Below are positions 31,893-40,396 of a stretch of DNA of 54,579 nt, piece by piece. This DNA comes from a virus. The position numbers and the translations under genes were made by a program. Below the pieces are notes generated by a model. It was given only the letters and a program-made list of their open reading frames with translations, ran no database searches and was not told the origin of the DNA. The DNA lies in the IMG/VR virus record IMGVR_UViG_3300047548_000110, positions 1-54,579 of that record; one strand, 5' to 3'. Each line of letters opens with the position of its first letter. Positions within the stretch are counted from its first letter, which is position 1.

Positions 31893-33026
31893 TTAGTATT
31901 TAGGGGTGCGACTGAAGGTCGGAACACCACCTTTTTTCAGCTTGGTCAGTGGCTTGCCGGGGTGCATAGCAGCCTCGTGCTTGTGGACAGCCTTCTTGAC
32001 AATCTTCTTGTCCATCGCAACGTCAGAATGCACCTCGCCGCCCTTCTTCTTGCCCATCACCGCATCGTAAACAGAACGAGCGCCCTCACCGATCTTGCGG
32101 GGGATGTACATCAGGGCATCCTGTGCAGCCTTACGGTCAGCGCGATTCTCGGCTTCCTCACGCTCATAATGCTCGCGGTAGCCACGCTCCTGAGCCTGAT
32201 CCATCTTCTTGTTGCGAGCCTCTTCCATCATCTGCTTCTCACGAGCAGTCATCGCGCCAGCGCCCTTCTTTGGGCCTGCCAGTGACTTCTGGCGGGCGTT
32301 GTCGCGGGCAATATCCTGTTCGGTGACAGTGCCGCCACCAGCGTAGCAAGCCTCGCCACCCTTCTTGTAGGGCTTTCTCTCGATCTCAGCGTCCAACTCT
32401 TTGAAAGCCGACCGGGCGCGATCCTGCGGAGACATCTTGCTGCGGTCTGGGCCGCGCATACGCTGCATCTGAGTGTCAGCAGCAGCCCTGCGGCGGTCAA
32501 ACTCTTGCTTGCTGACTTCCTCGTTGTTGTGCATATACTTGCCATTGACCTCCCGGAACACGTTTTGGGACGAAATATTGGACTCGGCAGCACCGCCCTG
32601 CTGGTATCCCTTGGCCTTGCCGCCCTTCTTCAGCGCGGTCAGAGCGCCCTCACGCTCCTCATGCTTGATCAGCTTGGCAGGAGCGCCCGCTTTCTTGAGC
32701 AGGGCGACCTCTTTCTTGACGATGGCCTCTGGCTCCATCTTCATGCCGACCAATTTCTCGGATTTCACGCGAGTTTTGGCTTCGCCGCCCTTTTTGTAGC
32801 CAGCATCACGCTTTTCCGACAGGGCAATAGCGATTGCCTGCTTCGGATTCTTCACAATCGGGCCTTTTGACGAGCCGGAATGCAATTTTCCGCTCTTAAA
32901 CTCGCCCATTACCTTGGAAACCTTGGCTTGACCCTTGGTTTCGCCGCCGCGAGCGTAACCTTTGGTGGTCGGACGCTCTTTTGGCGCTGAAAATGTGAAT
33001 TCACCGTACTTGAGGTTCTTTCCCAT
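31893..33026 (-). CDS. Lys-rich DUF6496-like protein with glycine-doublet repeats
   Basis: 377 residues, very basic. 'GPIVKNPKQAIAIALSEKR' (54-72) is the DUF6496 signature. Spaced along the chain are YARGGET, YKKGGEA, LKKGGKA, YQQGGAA, YKKGGEA, YAGGGTV, KKKGGEV and LKKGGVP. Long charged helices lie between. Such a protein could condense or contact DNA in the head; that is inference. First of three consecutive motif-bearing basic genes. Confidence 0.65.
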   Translation of the reverse strand: MGKNLKYGEFTFSAPKERPTTKGYARGGETKGQAKVSKVMGEFKSGKLHSGSSKGPIVKNPKQAIAIALSEKRDAGYKKGGEAKTRVKSEKLVGMKMEPEAIVKKEVALLKKAGAPAKLIKHEEREGALTALKKGGKAKGYQQGGAAESNISSQNVFREVNGKYMHNNEEVSKQEFDRRRAAADTQMQRMRGPDRSKMSPQDRARSAFKELDAEIERKPYKKGGEACYAGGGTVTEQDIARDNARQKSLAGPKKGAGAMTAREKQMMEEARNKKMDQAQERGYREHYEREEAENRADRKAAQDALMYIPRKIGEGARSVYDAVMGKKKGGEVHSDVAMDKKIVKKAVHKHEAAMHPGKPLTKLKKGGVPTFSRTPKY

Positions 33027-33028
33027 GA

Positions 33029-33211
33029 CTATTTCCTTTTCTGCGCCACGCGCATATTGTCTACAAGGGTTGGGTAGGGGCGACCAGCGGCTTTTGCAGC
33101 CCGCTTCGCAGCCGATTTTTGGTCTGACGAGAGCTTTTTAGGCTCCGGCAGATCCTTTGGGCGGGACTTGTCCCAAGGTGCTTTGACCTTGCCGCCCCTC
33201 TTGAATGCCAT
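33029..33211 (-). CDS. small basic glycine-doublet protein
   Basis: 60 residues (ATG 33211; an ATG at 33226 is possible). Starts MAFKRGGKVKAPWDKSRPK and is about one-third Lys/Arg. Shares the [F/Y]xxGGx[V] opening of its neighbours. Confidence 0.65.
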   Translation of the reverse strand: MAFKRGGKVKAPWDKSRPKDLPEPKKLSSDQKSAAKRAAKAAGRPYPTLVDNMRVAQKRK

Positions 33212-33227
33212 TTTCTGACCGATCATG

Positions 33228-33527
33228 TCAGCAATCCCACTTTCTCAGTGCCTTGTTGATCCGGGAGTCAGGATCTTTGGCTGTTTTGGATGATGTCAGC
33301 TTCGACTTCATGCCCTCCATGCGGGCGCAGAATGAACTGCGACGCGCAGCCTTAGCTGGACTCTTTGCTGCCGCCTCCTTGGACACCGGAGGCTTCAGAT
33401 TACTGCCTGTGGCCTTATTGTAGGCATCCCGGCCCGCTTGATTCAAGCCGCCTTCAGGGTTCTTGTGCTTAGCAGTCAAGTTAACCTGACCTCCTTTTGC
33501 AAAGTGCCAACCCTTAATGATCGCCAT
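33228..33527 (-). CDS. DUF6321-like basic protein
   Basis: 99 residues. 'FAKGGQVNLTAKHKNPEGGL', then 'ARRSSFCARMEGMKSKLT' and 'DPDSRINKALRKWDC' match DUF6321, a small family in environmental phages. Very basic and Cys-containing. Function unknown. Confidence 0.75.
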   Translation of the reverse strand: MAIIKGWHFAKGGQVNLTAKHKNPEGGLNQAGRDAYNKATGSNLKPPVSKEAAAKSPAKAARRSSFCARMEGMKSKLTSSKTAKDPDSRINKALRKWDC

Positions 33528-33529
33528 GA

Positions 33530-35542
33530 TTATGCCCAGTTACCGATCTGGGTATCAGCGCCAGTAGCACCGACAGGCCAGAGCATAACGTTAGAGCCAG
33601 CAACAACGGTCACGGAAGTACCGACCGCAGTCAAACCAAAGCTGAAGTCAATCGTACCGGCAACGCTCACATCAAACGAGCCACGAATCCTCGCCGTGAA
33701 TGCACCTGCGGCAGCGCCAGAAGCAGCAGACACGGTCACCAGTGTATTGAAGCCAGTAGTGATTCGGTTCTGCATCATACTTGCAGCCGTTGGGGTTACA
33801 GCAGATGCAGCGAAGAACGAGATCACCTCATAATCGTGCGCCGTGATCGTGGCCCCCGTGGCCAAAGCATATTGCAGGGATTTCGCAGTGGCCGCTGTAT
33901 TGGTGATGGTGACGTTTGCCTCATACTGGTATCGCGTACCAGCCTGCACAGCTACAGCCTTACCAAAGAGCGACTGGATGGTCGTGATAGCGCCATTACC
34001 AGTGCGGTCAGCATTAAGCTGGAACATCTGCATGGCCTGCAAAACAGCCCGCTCAGTACCGTTCGGCGTGAAGTACAGAGAGCGCCCCTCATACTCCATT
34101 GACCCTTGAAATGGCGTTGTCAACAGCACACCGGGGTCAAGATCCATCAGGGCGGTAGTGGCAGTGCCAGCGCCAGCATGAATCCACGCCGTGTTGTCTG
34201 GGATCGTGCCAGCGCCAAATGGCTGCGGCGTGTAGATCACCTCACCAACACGAAACTTCTCAGATGCAGGAGCGCCAGCAGACATAGTCCTAAAGACCAT
34301 GTTGAATTCTTCGCTCAGCGCAGTGACAACAGTCGCAACCGACTCAATTACGCCGCCGATTTCATTATTGTTATTTGTTGTCTCTGTCTCAAATTGCATC
34401 GACGTACCAATTCCAATGGCTGGCGGATTGGAAGTCGTATGAGTCAGACGAAGAATTGGCGTGACCGTATTTGTCGCAGCATCTTGCCGTACAGCATGAA
34501 TGCTGGTTGATGGTGCATCTGTATTGATACCAAGGAATTTGTCATTGGTGATACGCATGACTTCAGTGCCAGCAATACCATCAATCATGAGGGCAAATGC
34601 CATATCAAAATCTTCGATGTTTAATCCAAGATTTTGGGCTTGGGTATAGATAGCACCACCAGCCCTAAAGACATTTGACGAAGTCTCTGTCGCAAAATCA
34701 ATTGCAGTACCAATACCTATTGCTGGAGCGCCGCTCGTCGCATGAGTGAATCGAGCTACAGCTACCGGGGCATTGTTGACCGCATCATTAACAAAAACCT
34801 CGAGTTGCGTATTTGGGGCAGATGTACCAATACCGACCCGACCTGTGCTTTTCAGGCGTATGACCTCAGCCGGTGAAGCGCCATTCAGCATTAAGTTAAA
34901 TGCAAAGTCGAAGTCCTCAACACCAGTCGAAGCATCAACCTCAATCGCGTTAATAGATGCGCCAAGCTTCGCGATGCCAGCATTGTTCTCCGCAACGAAC
35001 TCCATCCCAACACCGATACCATTGCCAGCAGCGCCGCTAGAAGTCAAATGCTCTAAGCGCAGGCCGGGGGTAACAGTGCTGAGGTTTGTGTCGGATGCAA
35101 CACCGTGGAAAGTAGCGGCAGGGGCACTCGTACCAAGGCCAAGGCGATATGTGCTAGTGACCCGCATCACCTCAGACGATGTGCCGCTGACGATCAGCTT
35201 GAGAATGTTGTCGAAGCTTTCTGTGCCAGCATTTGGGTTTGTGCAGACGGACTGAATGTCCATGCTGTCTACAAGTGAGCCAGCAGCATTCTGCGAATTA
35301 AATTGAATGCCGACACCAAATCCAGCGGCTACAGTGCCGGATGTGGTGTGCTCGAAAACAGCGGCATTCGATACCGTGTTTGTTGCGCCATCAGAGATGA
35401 TAAATGTCGGATTGTCCGAAACATACGTCTTGATCTGCGCCGCCGTGAGCTTGACAGACACAGACGATTGAACAGACTCAAACTGCTCAAGCCCTGTTAG
35501 GGCAGTACCAAGCGGTAACGCAGGTATGGTTATGTAAGCCAT
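33530..35542 (-). CDS. large tail fibre with four internal repeats
   Basis: 670 residues. The N-terminus 'LGTALTGLEQFESVQSSVSV' is a fibre-attachment motif. Four or so degenerate units of about 90-100 residues follow (about 55-420), each with 'xIGIGTxxxF', 'EDFxMxFxLM' and 'GIGTSAP'. The C-terminal 200 residues are a different beta-domain ('TRYQYEANVTITNTAATAKS') with a C1q-like look. Probably a trimeric receptor-binding fibre. Confidence 0.75.
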   Translation of the reverse strand: MAYITIPALPLGTALTGLEQFESVQSSVSVKLTAAQIKTYVSDNPTFIISDGATNTVSNAAVFEHTTSGTVAAGFGVGIQFNSQNAAGSLVDSMDIQSVCTNPNAGTESFDNILKLIVSGTSSEVMRVTSTYRLGLGTSAPAATFHGVASDTNLSTVTPGLRLEHLTSSGAAGNGIGVGMEFVAENNAGIAKLGASINAIEVDASTGVEDFDFAFNLMLNGASPAEVIRLKSTGRVGIGTSAPNTQLEVFVNDAVNNAPVAVARFTHATSGAPAIGIGTAIDFATETSSNVFRAGGAIYTQAQNLGLNIEDFDMAFALMIDGIAGTEVMRITNDKFLGINTDAPSTSIHAVRQDAATNTVTPILRLTHTTSNPPAIGIGTSMQFETETTNNNNEIGGVIESVATVVTALSEEFNMVFRTMSAGAPASEKFRVGEVIYTPQPFGAGTIPDNTAWIHAGAGTATTALMDLDPGVLLTTPFQGSMEYEGRSLYFTPNGTERAVLQAMQMFQLNADRTGNGAITTIQSLFGKAVAVQAGTRYQYEANVTITNTAATAKSLQYALATGATITAHDYEVISFFAASAVTPTAASMMQNRITTGFNTLVTVSAASGAAAGAFTARIRGSFDVSVAGTIDFSFGLTAVGTSVTVVAGSNVMLWPVGATGADTQIGNWA

Positions 35543-36127
35543 TTATGCCACCTGCTGGATGGTGATAATTGCAGACGGTGTTGCTGGACGAGTTGGGTTA
35601 ATTTGAGGCGCAATATGAGAAAGCTCAACAGCGGAATTATTTGCAGACCACACAACTTGCACAAAATCATTTGGATTTACTGCAATCCCCATAATGTTCC
35701 AAGCGGCGACAATCTTTCCTGAGTTACCCCCGTGACTGGAGGGAACATCAATCTCAGTGTTTGAGCTTGGATAGTCAACGCCATTAAGACGAATCCAAAA
35801 GCTTGCGGTATGTATTTGCTGGTCTGAATTCGCAAGCTGAAACGAAAACATCAAGTTATATACACCCGGATTTGCAATCGTTATTTCCGTGTTATTGACA
35901 ATAGAAATGCCTTGTGAAAACGCTGTGTTCTCAACGATTACAGGGTTCGCTGTATTTGCTACATAGTTCTGATCGAGGACGCTATAAAAAGAACCGTGGT
36001 TTGTTATCACGGCGTTGATGTCGTCGATAGTGGTTTGGACGTTTGCGCCGCTTTGAACAAGAGGAACAAGCTCTGCGCCAGTAAGCGTAGATGCGGCAGT
36101 CATTGCCGAAATTTTAGTGTTAGCCAT
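35543..36127 (-). CDS. fibre/decoration protein with C1q-like jelly-roll
   Basis: 194 residues. N-terminal 'ISAMTAASTLTGAELVPLVQ' is the same attachment motif as in the larger fibre, then a C1q/TNF-like beta-sandwich ('GVYNLMFSFQLANSDQ', 'TASFWIRLNGVDYPSS'). Such domains form trimers and bind receptors. Confidence 0.7.
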   Translation of the reverse strand: MANTKISAMTAASTLTGAELVPLVQSGANVQTTIDDINAVITNHGSFYSVLDQNYVANTANPVIVENTAFSQGISIVNNTEITIANPGVYNLMFSFQLANSDQQIHTASFWIRLNGVDYPSSNTEIDVPSSHGGNSGKIVAAWNIMGIAVNPNDFVQVVWSANNSAVELSHIAPQINPTRPATPSAIITIQQVA

Positions 36128-36366
36128 CAGCCAACCTCCAATTGAATGTTGCCGCTAGTCTCCATCAGGAATACGCCTGTGGTTTCCATTGCGATGAACG
36201 AAACCGCGACCGGGGCTGCGCCTCCATAGAGATCCACAACCCCGCCATCGCCAACGTATTCACCAAAAGTTGCCGACGTAGTGACGTTCTTGGCGACAAC
36301 ACCCTCAGCAAACCCGTCAGTGGTGTTTGCTTGATTCGCTACGCCAGAGTAGCCAACGTAAGGCAT
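36127..36366 (-). CDS. small virion-operon protein, unknown function
   Basis: 79 residues, Gly/Val-rich, 'VVDLYGGAAPVAVSFIAMETTG'. One-base overlap with each neighbour. Probably a minor structural protein. Confidence 0.6.
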   Translation of the reverse strand: MPYVGYSGVANQANTTDGFAEGVVAKNVTTSATFGEYVGDGGVVDLYGGAAPVAVSFIAMETTGVFLMETSGNIQLEVG

Positions 36367-36686
36367 TACTGGATACCAGCTTGAATAACTGTCATCTGCA
36401 CGACACCAGTGCCGGTCACGACAACCTTGATCGCAGTCACAGGGAATGCGTAGTTGCCATCAGCATCGGCAATCGCAGCATTCAGCGTCGGGTGGTCGTA
36501 CCATGTCGCAGTCGCCGGATTAAAGTTGGGCGCAAAGACATCATCGAATGTGTGCTGGACAGTGTATGTCGGCGAACCACTGGTGATGTTGCAGCCAATA
36601 CCGACATTGAACGGACTGGTGTTTAAATTCATTACGCACAGGTCGCTAGAACCTGTGTTTGTACGAGTCACAACCATGCGTCTCAT
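36366..36686 (-). CDS. small beta-rich virion-operon protein
   Basis: 106 residues starting MRRMVVTRTNTGSSDLCVMN; beta-rich with 'AIKVVVTGTGVVQMTVIQAG' at the end. RBS CAGGAGTC. It follows a terminator-like hairpin that separates it from the capsid genes. Confidence 0.6.
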   Translation of the reverse strand: MRRMVVTRTNTGSSDLCVMNLNTSPFNVGIGCNITSGSPTYTVQHTFDDVFAPNFNPATATWYDHPTLNAAIADADGNYAFPVTAIKVVVTGTGVVQMTVIQAGIQ

Positions 36687-36697
36687 AATAGACTCCT

Positions 36698-36721
36698 GAA
36701 AAGAAGGGGAGCGAACTCCCC
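36698..36721 (-). terminator. UUCG-loop terminator downstream of 36727-37182
   Basis: Minus strand GGGGAG-TTCG-CTCCCC (36706-36721) followed by TTCTTTT. Likely a partial terminator or 3'-end stabiliser for the capsid transcript. Confidence 0.7.
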
Positions 36722-36726
36722 TCCCA

Positions 36727-37182
36727 TTACTTCATTGCGTAAGTCACAGTGACTTGCCAGACACCCTGAGTCGTGAGGATCGTTCCGTTAGGATCAACCG
36801 TAGCAAAAACAGCAGTGTTATTGCCGACATCCGACATAGCAGTCAACTGAGCAGCCGTGAAAGACAGCGCAGTACGACCGGCGGCGAAGCAATCGGTGGC
36901 AGACAGGTACTGGGTTCCAGCCGCTGCGGTTCCAACAGTCACCGGAGCAGTGGTAGCAGTACCAGCACCAGCATCAGGCGCAGTCAGAGTATCAACAATG
37001 ATGTCGATAATCTGAGAATTTGCCGGGATGCTGATGGAGCCACTGACAGCCGCGCCACTGTTGCTAGTCAACGAGATCGTCTGAGAAAGAACAGCGTAAC
37101 CGCCATTTGTTTCCTCAGTCAAACCGCTGCCAGCAACAAGCGTCGAACCAAAATAGGTATGCGATAGGCTTGGCGTAGACAT
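36727..37182 (-). CDS. putative capsid-associated protein, Ala/Thr-rich
   Basis: 151 residues, beta-rich ('SGSISIPANSQIIDIIVDTL', 'GVWQVTVTYAMK'). Located directly after the major capsid gene and bracketed by two terminator hairpins, suggesting separate, high expression like a decoration protein. RBS AAGGAGAAGG. Confidence 0.6.
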   Translation of the reverse strand: MSTPSLSHTYFGSTLVAGSGLTEETNGGYAVLSQTISLTSNSGAAVSGSISIPANSQIIDIIVDTLTAPDAGAGTATTAPVTVGTAAAGTQYLSATDCFAAGRTALSFTAAQLTAMSDVGNNTAVFATVDPNGTILTTQGVWQVTVTYAMK

Positions 37183-37194
37183 ATCCTTCTCCTT

Positions 37195-37225
37195 AAAAGA
37201 AGCCGAGGGCGGTTAAGCCCCCGGC
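37195..37225 (-). terminator. terminator after the major capsid gene
   Basis: Minus strand GCCGGGGGC/GCCCTCGGC (37202-37210 with 37217-37225, one G-U), loop of six, then TTCTTTT. Confidence 0.75.
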
Positions 37226-37232
37226 AGGTTGA

Positions 37233-38264
37233 TTAGATGCCCGCAGTACCGTAAACGGTACGAGGATCAGTCCAACCCGGAATGTAACGCTCAGTTGCCT
37301 TGTAACGCATCGAATCGGTCTCGAAATCACCTTCCATCGATTTCTCAAGCGCACGACGCATCATCAGTTGCAGACCGACCTTAGCGTCAGTCTTGATCCA
37401 CCAAGCAGTGGCCGAAGTCAGACGAGACAGGTTAGCTTGGCCGCCACCGAGCATACCCATCGACTTGACTGGGTTGATGTCGTTGTTGGCGTTGCCGGTA
37501 CGCAGAACAGACTTCAGCAGAACTTCTGCTTGGAAGACGTTCGACGGGCCGACAACCAGCTTCTCAGGAGTCAGACGAATACGCTTGCCGTTGTTGTCAA
37601 CAGCGTTGCGGATCTGAATCAGGATCTGCTCAAGCGAGGTCTGCGACAGGGCCGCAGGAGTGGTCAACTGGTTCGAGAACGAGCCAGAAGCGATTGGGTG
37701 GTTGGTGTTGACCAACGATACGCCATCACCACCAGCATACGCACCACCAGTGAACGAACGGTTCAGGATGTTCGCGCACAGGGTTTCCTTGGTCTCGATC
37801 AGCGACTGGGCCAAATGCTTGGCGTAAGTCTGGCCGATAGAGATGTGGTCACCGTCTTCTACGAGGACTTTGGTCAGAGCGAAAGCCAGACCATAGACCT
37901 TATAGACGTAACGTGCGTTGAACAGCACACCGCCCGATTGGTAAGTCACAGGCATACCGTCCGGCAGTTCTGGTGCAGCACCAAAACCGTACAGGACTGG
38001 TTCCTCGTGGTAGTTACGAGGAATACCCTGACGCTGAGTAAAGACCTGCTTCCATTCGTCTGCGCGTTGCTCGTAGATGCCATCGAACTCTTCGTTCAGG
38101 ATTGGCTCGACGATGCTACGGAAGTCGGTGGAACGCATTGGAACGGCACACATAACCAGACCTTGTTTGACCATGAAGCCAAACAGGGCATCGTGCAGCT
38201 TGTGACCTACGCTTTTGAAAAAGCCGCTAACCTTGGAAATTGCGGCAGAGATAAATTTATTCAT
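37233..38264 (-). CDS. major capsid protein, HK97-fold (Mu gpT-like)
   Basis: 343 residues. 'RSIVEPILNEEFDGIYEQRAD', 'YHEEPVLYGFGAAPELPDG', 'LVEDGDHISIGQTYAKHLA' and 'ERYIPGWTDPRTVYGT' are typical of gpT-like major head proteins. The first 42 residues (MNKFISAAISKVSGFFKSV) form an extra amphipathic segment; the start is supported by TAAGGAGAGCGGAC. This could be a processed or scaffold-like arm. Next to scaffold and decoration genes. Confidence 0.85.
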   Translation of the reverse strand: MNKFISAAISKVSGFFKSVGHKLHDALFGFMVKQGLVMCAVPMRSTDFRSIVEPILNEEFDGIYEQRADEWKQVFTQRQGIPRNYHEEPVLYGFGAAPELPDGMPVTYQSGGVLFNARYVYKVYGLAFALTKVLVEDGDHISIGQTYAKHLAQSLIETKETLCANILNRSFTGGAYAGGDGVSLVNTNHPIASGSFSNQLTTPAALSQTSLEQILIQIRNAVDNNGKRIRLTPEKLVVGPSNVFQAEVLLKSVLRTGNANNDINPVKSMGMLGGGQANLSRLTSATAWWIKTDAKVGLQLMMRRALEKSMEGDFETDSMRYKATERYIPGWTDPRTVYGTAGI

Positions 38265-38275
38265 GTCCGCTCTCC

Positions 38276-38830
38276 TTAGTATGCAGCTTTATCAGCCACG
38301 TTCTGATGCTGAGAAATCTCAACTTGGCACACAACGTAGGTATCACCGAACGCATTGTCCGGGCCGGGGGTAATGCCAATCAGACGCATCTGGGCATTGG
38401 CAGCAGACGAGGCGGAATCCAGCACAGCTTGGCTCAGACCAGTGGTCAGCGAACCAGAAGTGATGTTACCGAAATCAAACTGCTCACCAATGTCGTCCAC
38501 GTTGATCGTGCCGTTAGACTGGATCTGATAGACGATGTATGGGTCAAGGGTGATATAGGCAGTGATGTTGCTGCCGATATTGCCGCCAACCCACTTGTTG
38601 GAGACGCGACGACGACCGTCAGAATCGGTGAACTCCACGCCCATGAAAGTGCCGACGAAAGCATCGCCAACACCAGCAGGAACGACTACACCAGCCGAAA
38701 TCTTCACAGGTTGATACTGGAGGATGTCAGTGCTGTAGTTGTCGGTCATCGTCATCGCCTGTGGGCGGACGAAACCACTAGAGTGATACACCGGCTGAAA
38801 GCCAAAAGGTGCATTGATAGTGTTCGACAT
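38276..38830 (-). CDS. head decoration / capsid-associated protein
   Basis: 184 residues, beta-rich, starting MSNTINAPFGFQPVYHSSG. 'VKISAGVVVPAGVGDAFVG', 'YIVYQIQSNGTI' resemble proteins found right before the capsid gene in podoviruses and annotated as decoration or structural. Confidence 0.65.
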   Translation of the reverse strand: MSNTINAPFGFQPVYHSSGFVRPQAMTMTDNYSTDILQYQPVKISAGVVVPAGVGDAFVGTFMGVEFTDSDGRRRVSNKWVGGNIGSNITAYITLDPYIVYQIQSNGTINVDDIGEQFDFGNITSGSLTTGLSQAVLDSASSAANAQMRLIGITPGPDNAFGDTYVVCQVEISQHQNVADKAAY

Positions 38831-38878
38831 AATATTTCCTTAAAAATATGTCTGTTCAAACCCTTGCACCCTGCAAAC

Positions 38879-39409
38879 TCAATCAGTAAAGACAGGGCGC
38901 TCAGGAACGTGGCGCAAGTCTGCCATACCATCACCCTCAATGAGTCTCCCACCGGCCCGCTCAGCCTGCTCTCGCAGACCTTCGGTCATTGCCACCAGCT
39001 TCTCATCCTCACGCGCTGGCGCGTTGAAGTGAGCTTCTTCCATGAACATCTGATATAGACGCATTGGAAGCTTGAAAGCCAGCATCTCGTTGACCCCGAT
39101 GAACCCCGCGTACTCGCCAGTCTTGATAGTGGCGTACTCCCAGCCGGGAACGTCTTCCGGCTTTACAGGCTCATATCCAAGACGTACACGAGCTTGAATC
39201 GTGTCGCGTGGGTTTGTTGTGGTCAACCAGCAAGTGTGATACCCCTGAATCTTTGGTAAGTCAGGCAAAGCGCTTTGAAAAAATTGCTGCCTAAACATCT
39301 CGACTCGATCATCGTCAGAGATCTCCCGGTTCTCAGTAACCTCACGATTCTGCGAGGCTCGCGATACGCGGGCAGGGTCTGCGATTTTCTTCAGTCTTTC
39401 GTCATTCAT
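38879..39409 (-). CDS. conserved head-module protein, unknown function
   Basis: 176 residues with 'GYHTCWLTTTNPRDTIQARV' and 'GWEYATIKTGEYAGFIGVNE'. I recall this as a conserved podovirus protein between scaffold and capsid. Possibly an assembly factor. Confidence 0.7.
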   Translation of the reverse strand: MNDERLKKIADPARVSRASQNREVTENREISDDDRVEMFRQQFFQSALPDLPKIQGYHTCWLTTTNPRDTIQARVRLGYEPVKPEDVPGWEYATIKTGEYAGFIGVNEMLAFKLPMRLYQMFMEEAHFNAPAREDEKLVAMTEGLREQAERAGGRLIEGDGMADLRHVPERPVFTD

Positions 39410-39435
39410 TTCTCACTCCTTATCAGCGAGTTGCG

Positions 39436-40377
39436 TTATTTGTTGTTCCGATCCCATTCAGCGTATTGCTTGAGCATTCGCTGCCTACGAACCGGGTCGT
39501 CCCATGCGCCGGACTCAATCATTGCTGCCTTGCGCTCGGGTGAAATGTAAACTTCGTTGCGGCTAGAACTTGCTGCCCGCTCTTTACCTGATCCCATTCT
39601 TGGGCCGCCTTTGGATTGCTGGCGGCTGCCGGGAGCGAGATTGCGAGTCAGGGCTGTCAATTCATGCCAATATTCCAAGCTGTTTGGATTATAGCCATCA
39701 TTTATCAGTTCTTGGTCAATTTTCATAACTTCGCGCGACCGCTCATCCTTGCCGTTCGGATCGAACCAAGAATTCATCTTTGCCCAATCCTGCGCCAGAC
39801 GATGCCCGACTGGGTCGAGCAAGCCTTGCGGCTCAGGTTGCTGTTGCTGCTGCGGGCGCTGCTGCTTCATCTGCATCTGGGCAACAGTCAAGTCCCTTGC
39901 GCGCGCAACAGCCTCGTCTCGAATACGAATCGCCTTGGCCACATCGTCACCGTTACCGGCGCTGACAGCCTGAGCGATCACATACTCAGCGGCACGAACC
40001 TCTTCATTCGCCTCATTCAATCGGGCCTGCAATGCATGAGCATCGGAGGTTGCCGACCGGCGCTCGATGGCCTGCATACGCTGGGCCAGCATGGCGTTGT
40101 CGCGGCGCAATTGCTCCAGTTCAGCCTTATCACGCTCCATCGCTGCCTTGCGGCGCTGGGCGCGTTCGGCCTTTTCTTCGCGGCGGCGGCGGCGCAGGTC
40201 TTCGCGGTCTTCGTTGTCCGCATCCAGCCTCGCATCCTCGCCATCGTCTTCACCGTCGCGGTTTTCGTCCTCAGCCTTAGCTCCGGCCTTGTCATCTTCC
40301 TCAACGGCAACGTATTCTTGCCCTTTGGCTTCGTCCTCATCTTCTTCAATGAGGGTATCGTCCGTTCTTGTGTTCAT
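39436..40377 (-). CDS. scaffolding protein
   Basis: 313 residues. Extremely acidic N-terminus (residues 8-60, Glu/Asp), then a long Arg/Glu/Ala coiled coil (60-170), a Gln run, and a C-terminal helical part. The acidic-plus-coiled-coil organisation and place between portal and capsid fit a capsid scaffold. Confidence 0.75.
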   Translation of the reverse strand: MNTRTDDTLIEEDEDEAKGQEYVAVEEDDKAGAKAEDENRDGEDDGEDARLDADNEDREDLRRRRREEKAERAQRRKAAMERDKAELEQLRRDNAMLAQRMQAIERRSATSDAHALQARLNEANEEVRAAEYVIAQAVSAGNGDDVAKAIRIRDEAVARARDLTVAQMQMKQQRPQQQQQPEPQGLLDPVGHRLAQDWAKMNSWFDPNGKDERSREVMKIDQELINDGYNPNSLEYWHELTALTRNLAPGSRQQSKGGPRMGSGKERAASSSRNEVYISPERKAAMIESGAWDDPVRRQRMLKQYAEWDRNNK

Positions 40378-40396
40378 TATCGACTCCTTTCAGCCG

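Noticed and set aside
37368-38279. 303-codon frame on the plus strand over the capsid gene
   Set aside because: The opposite strand encodes a clear capsid protein with strong RBS.
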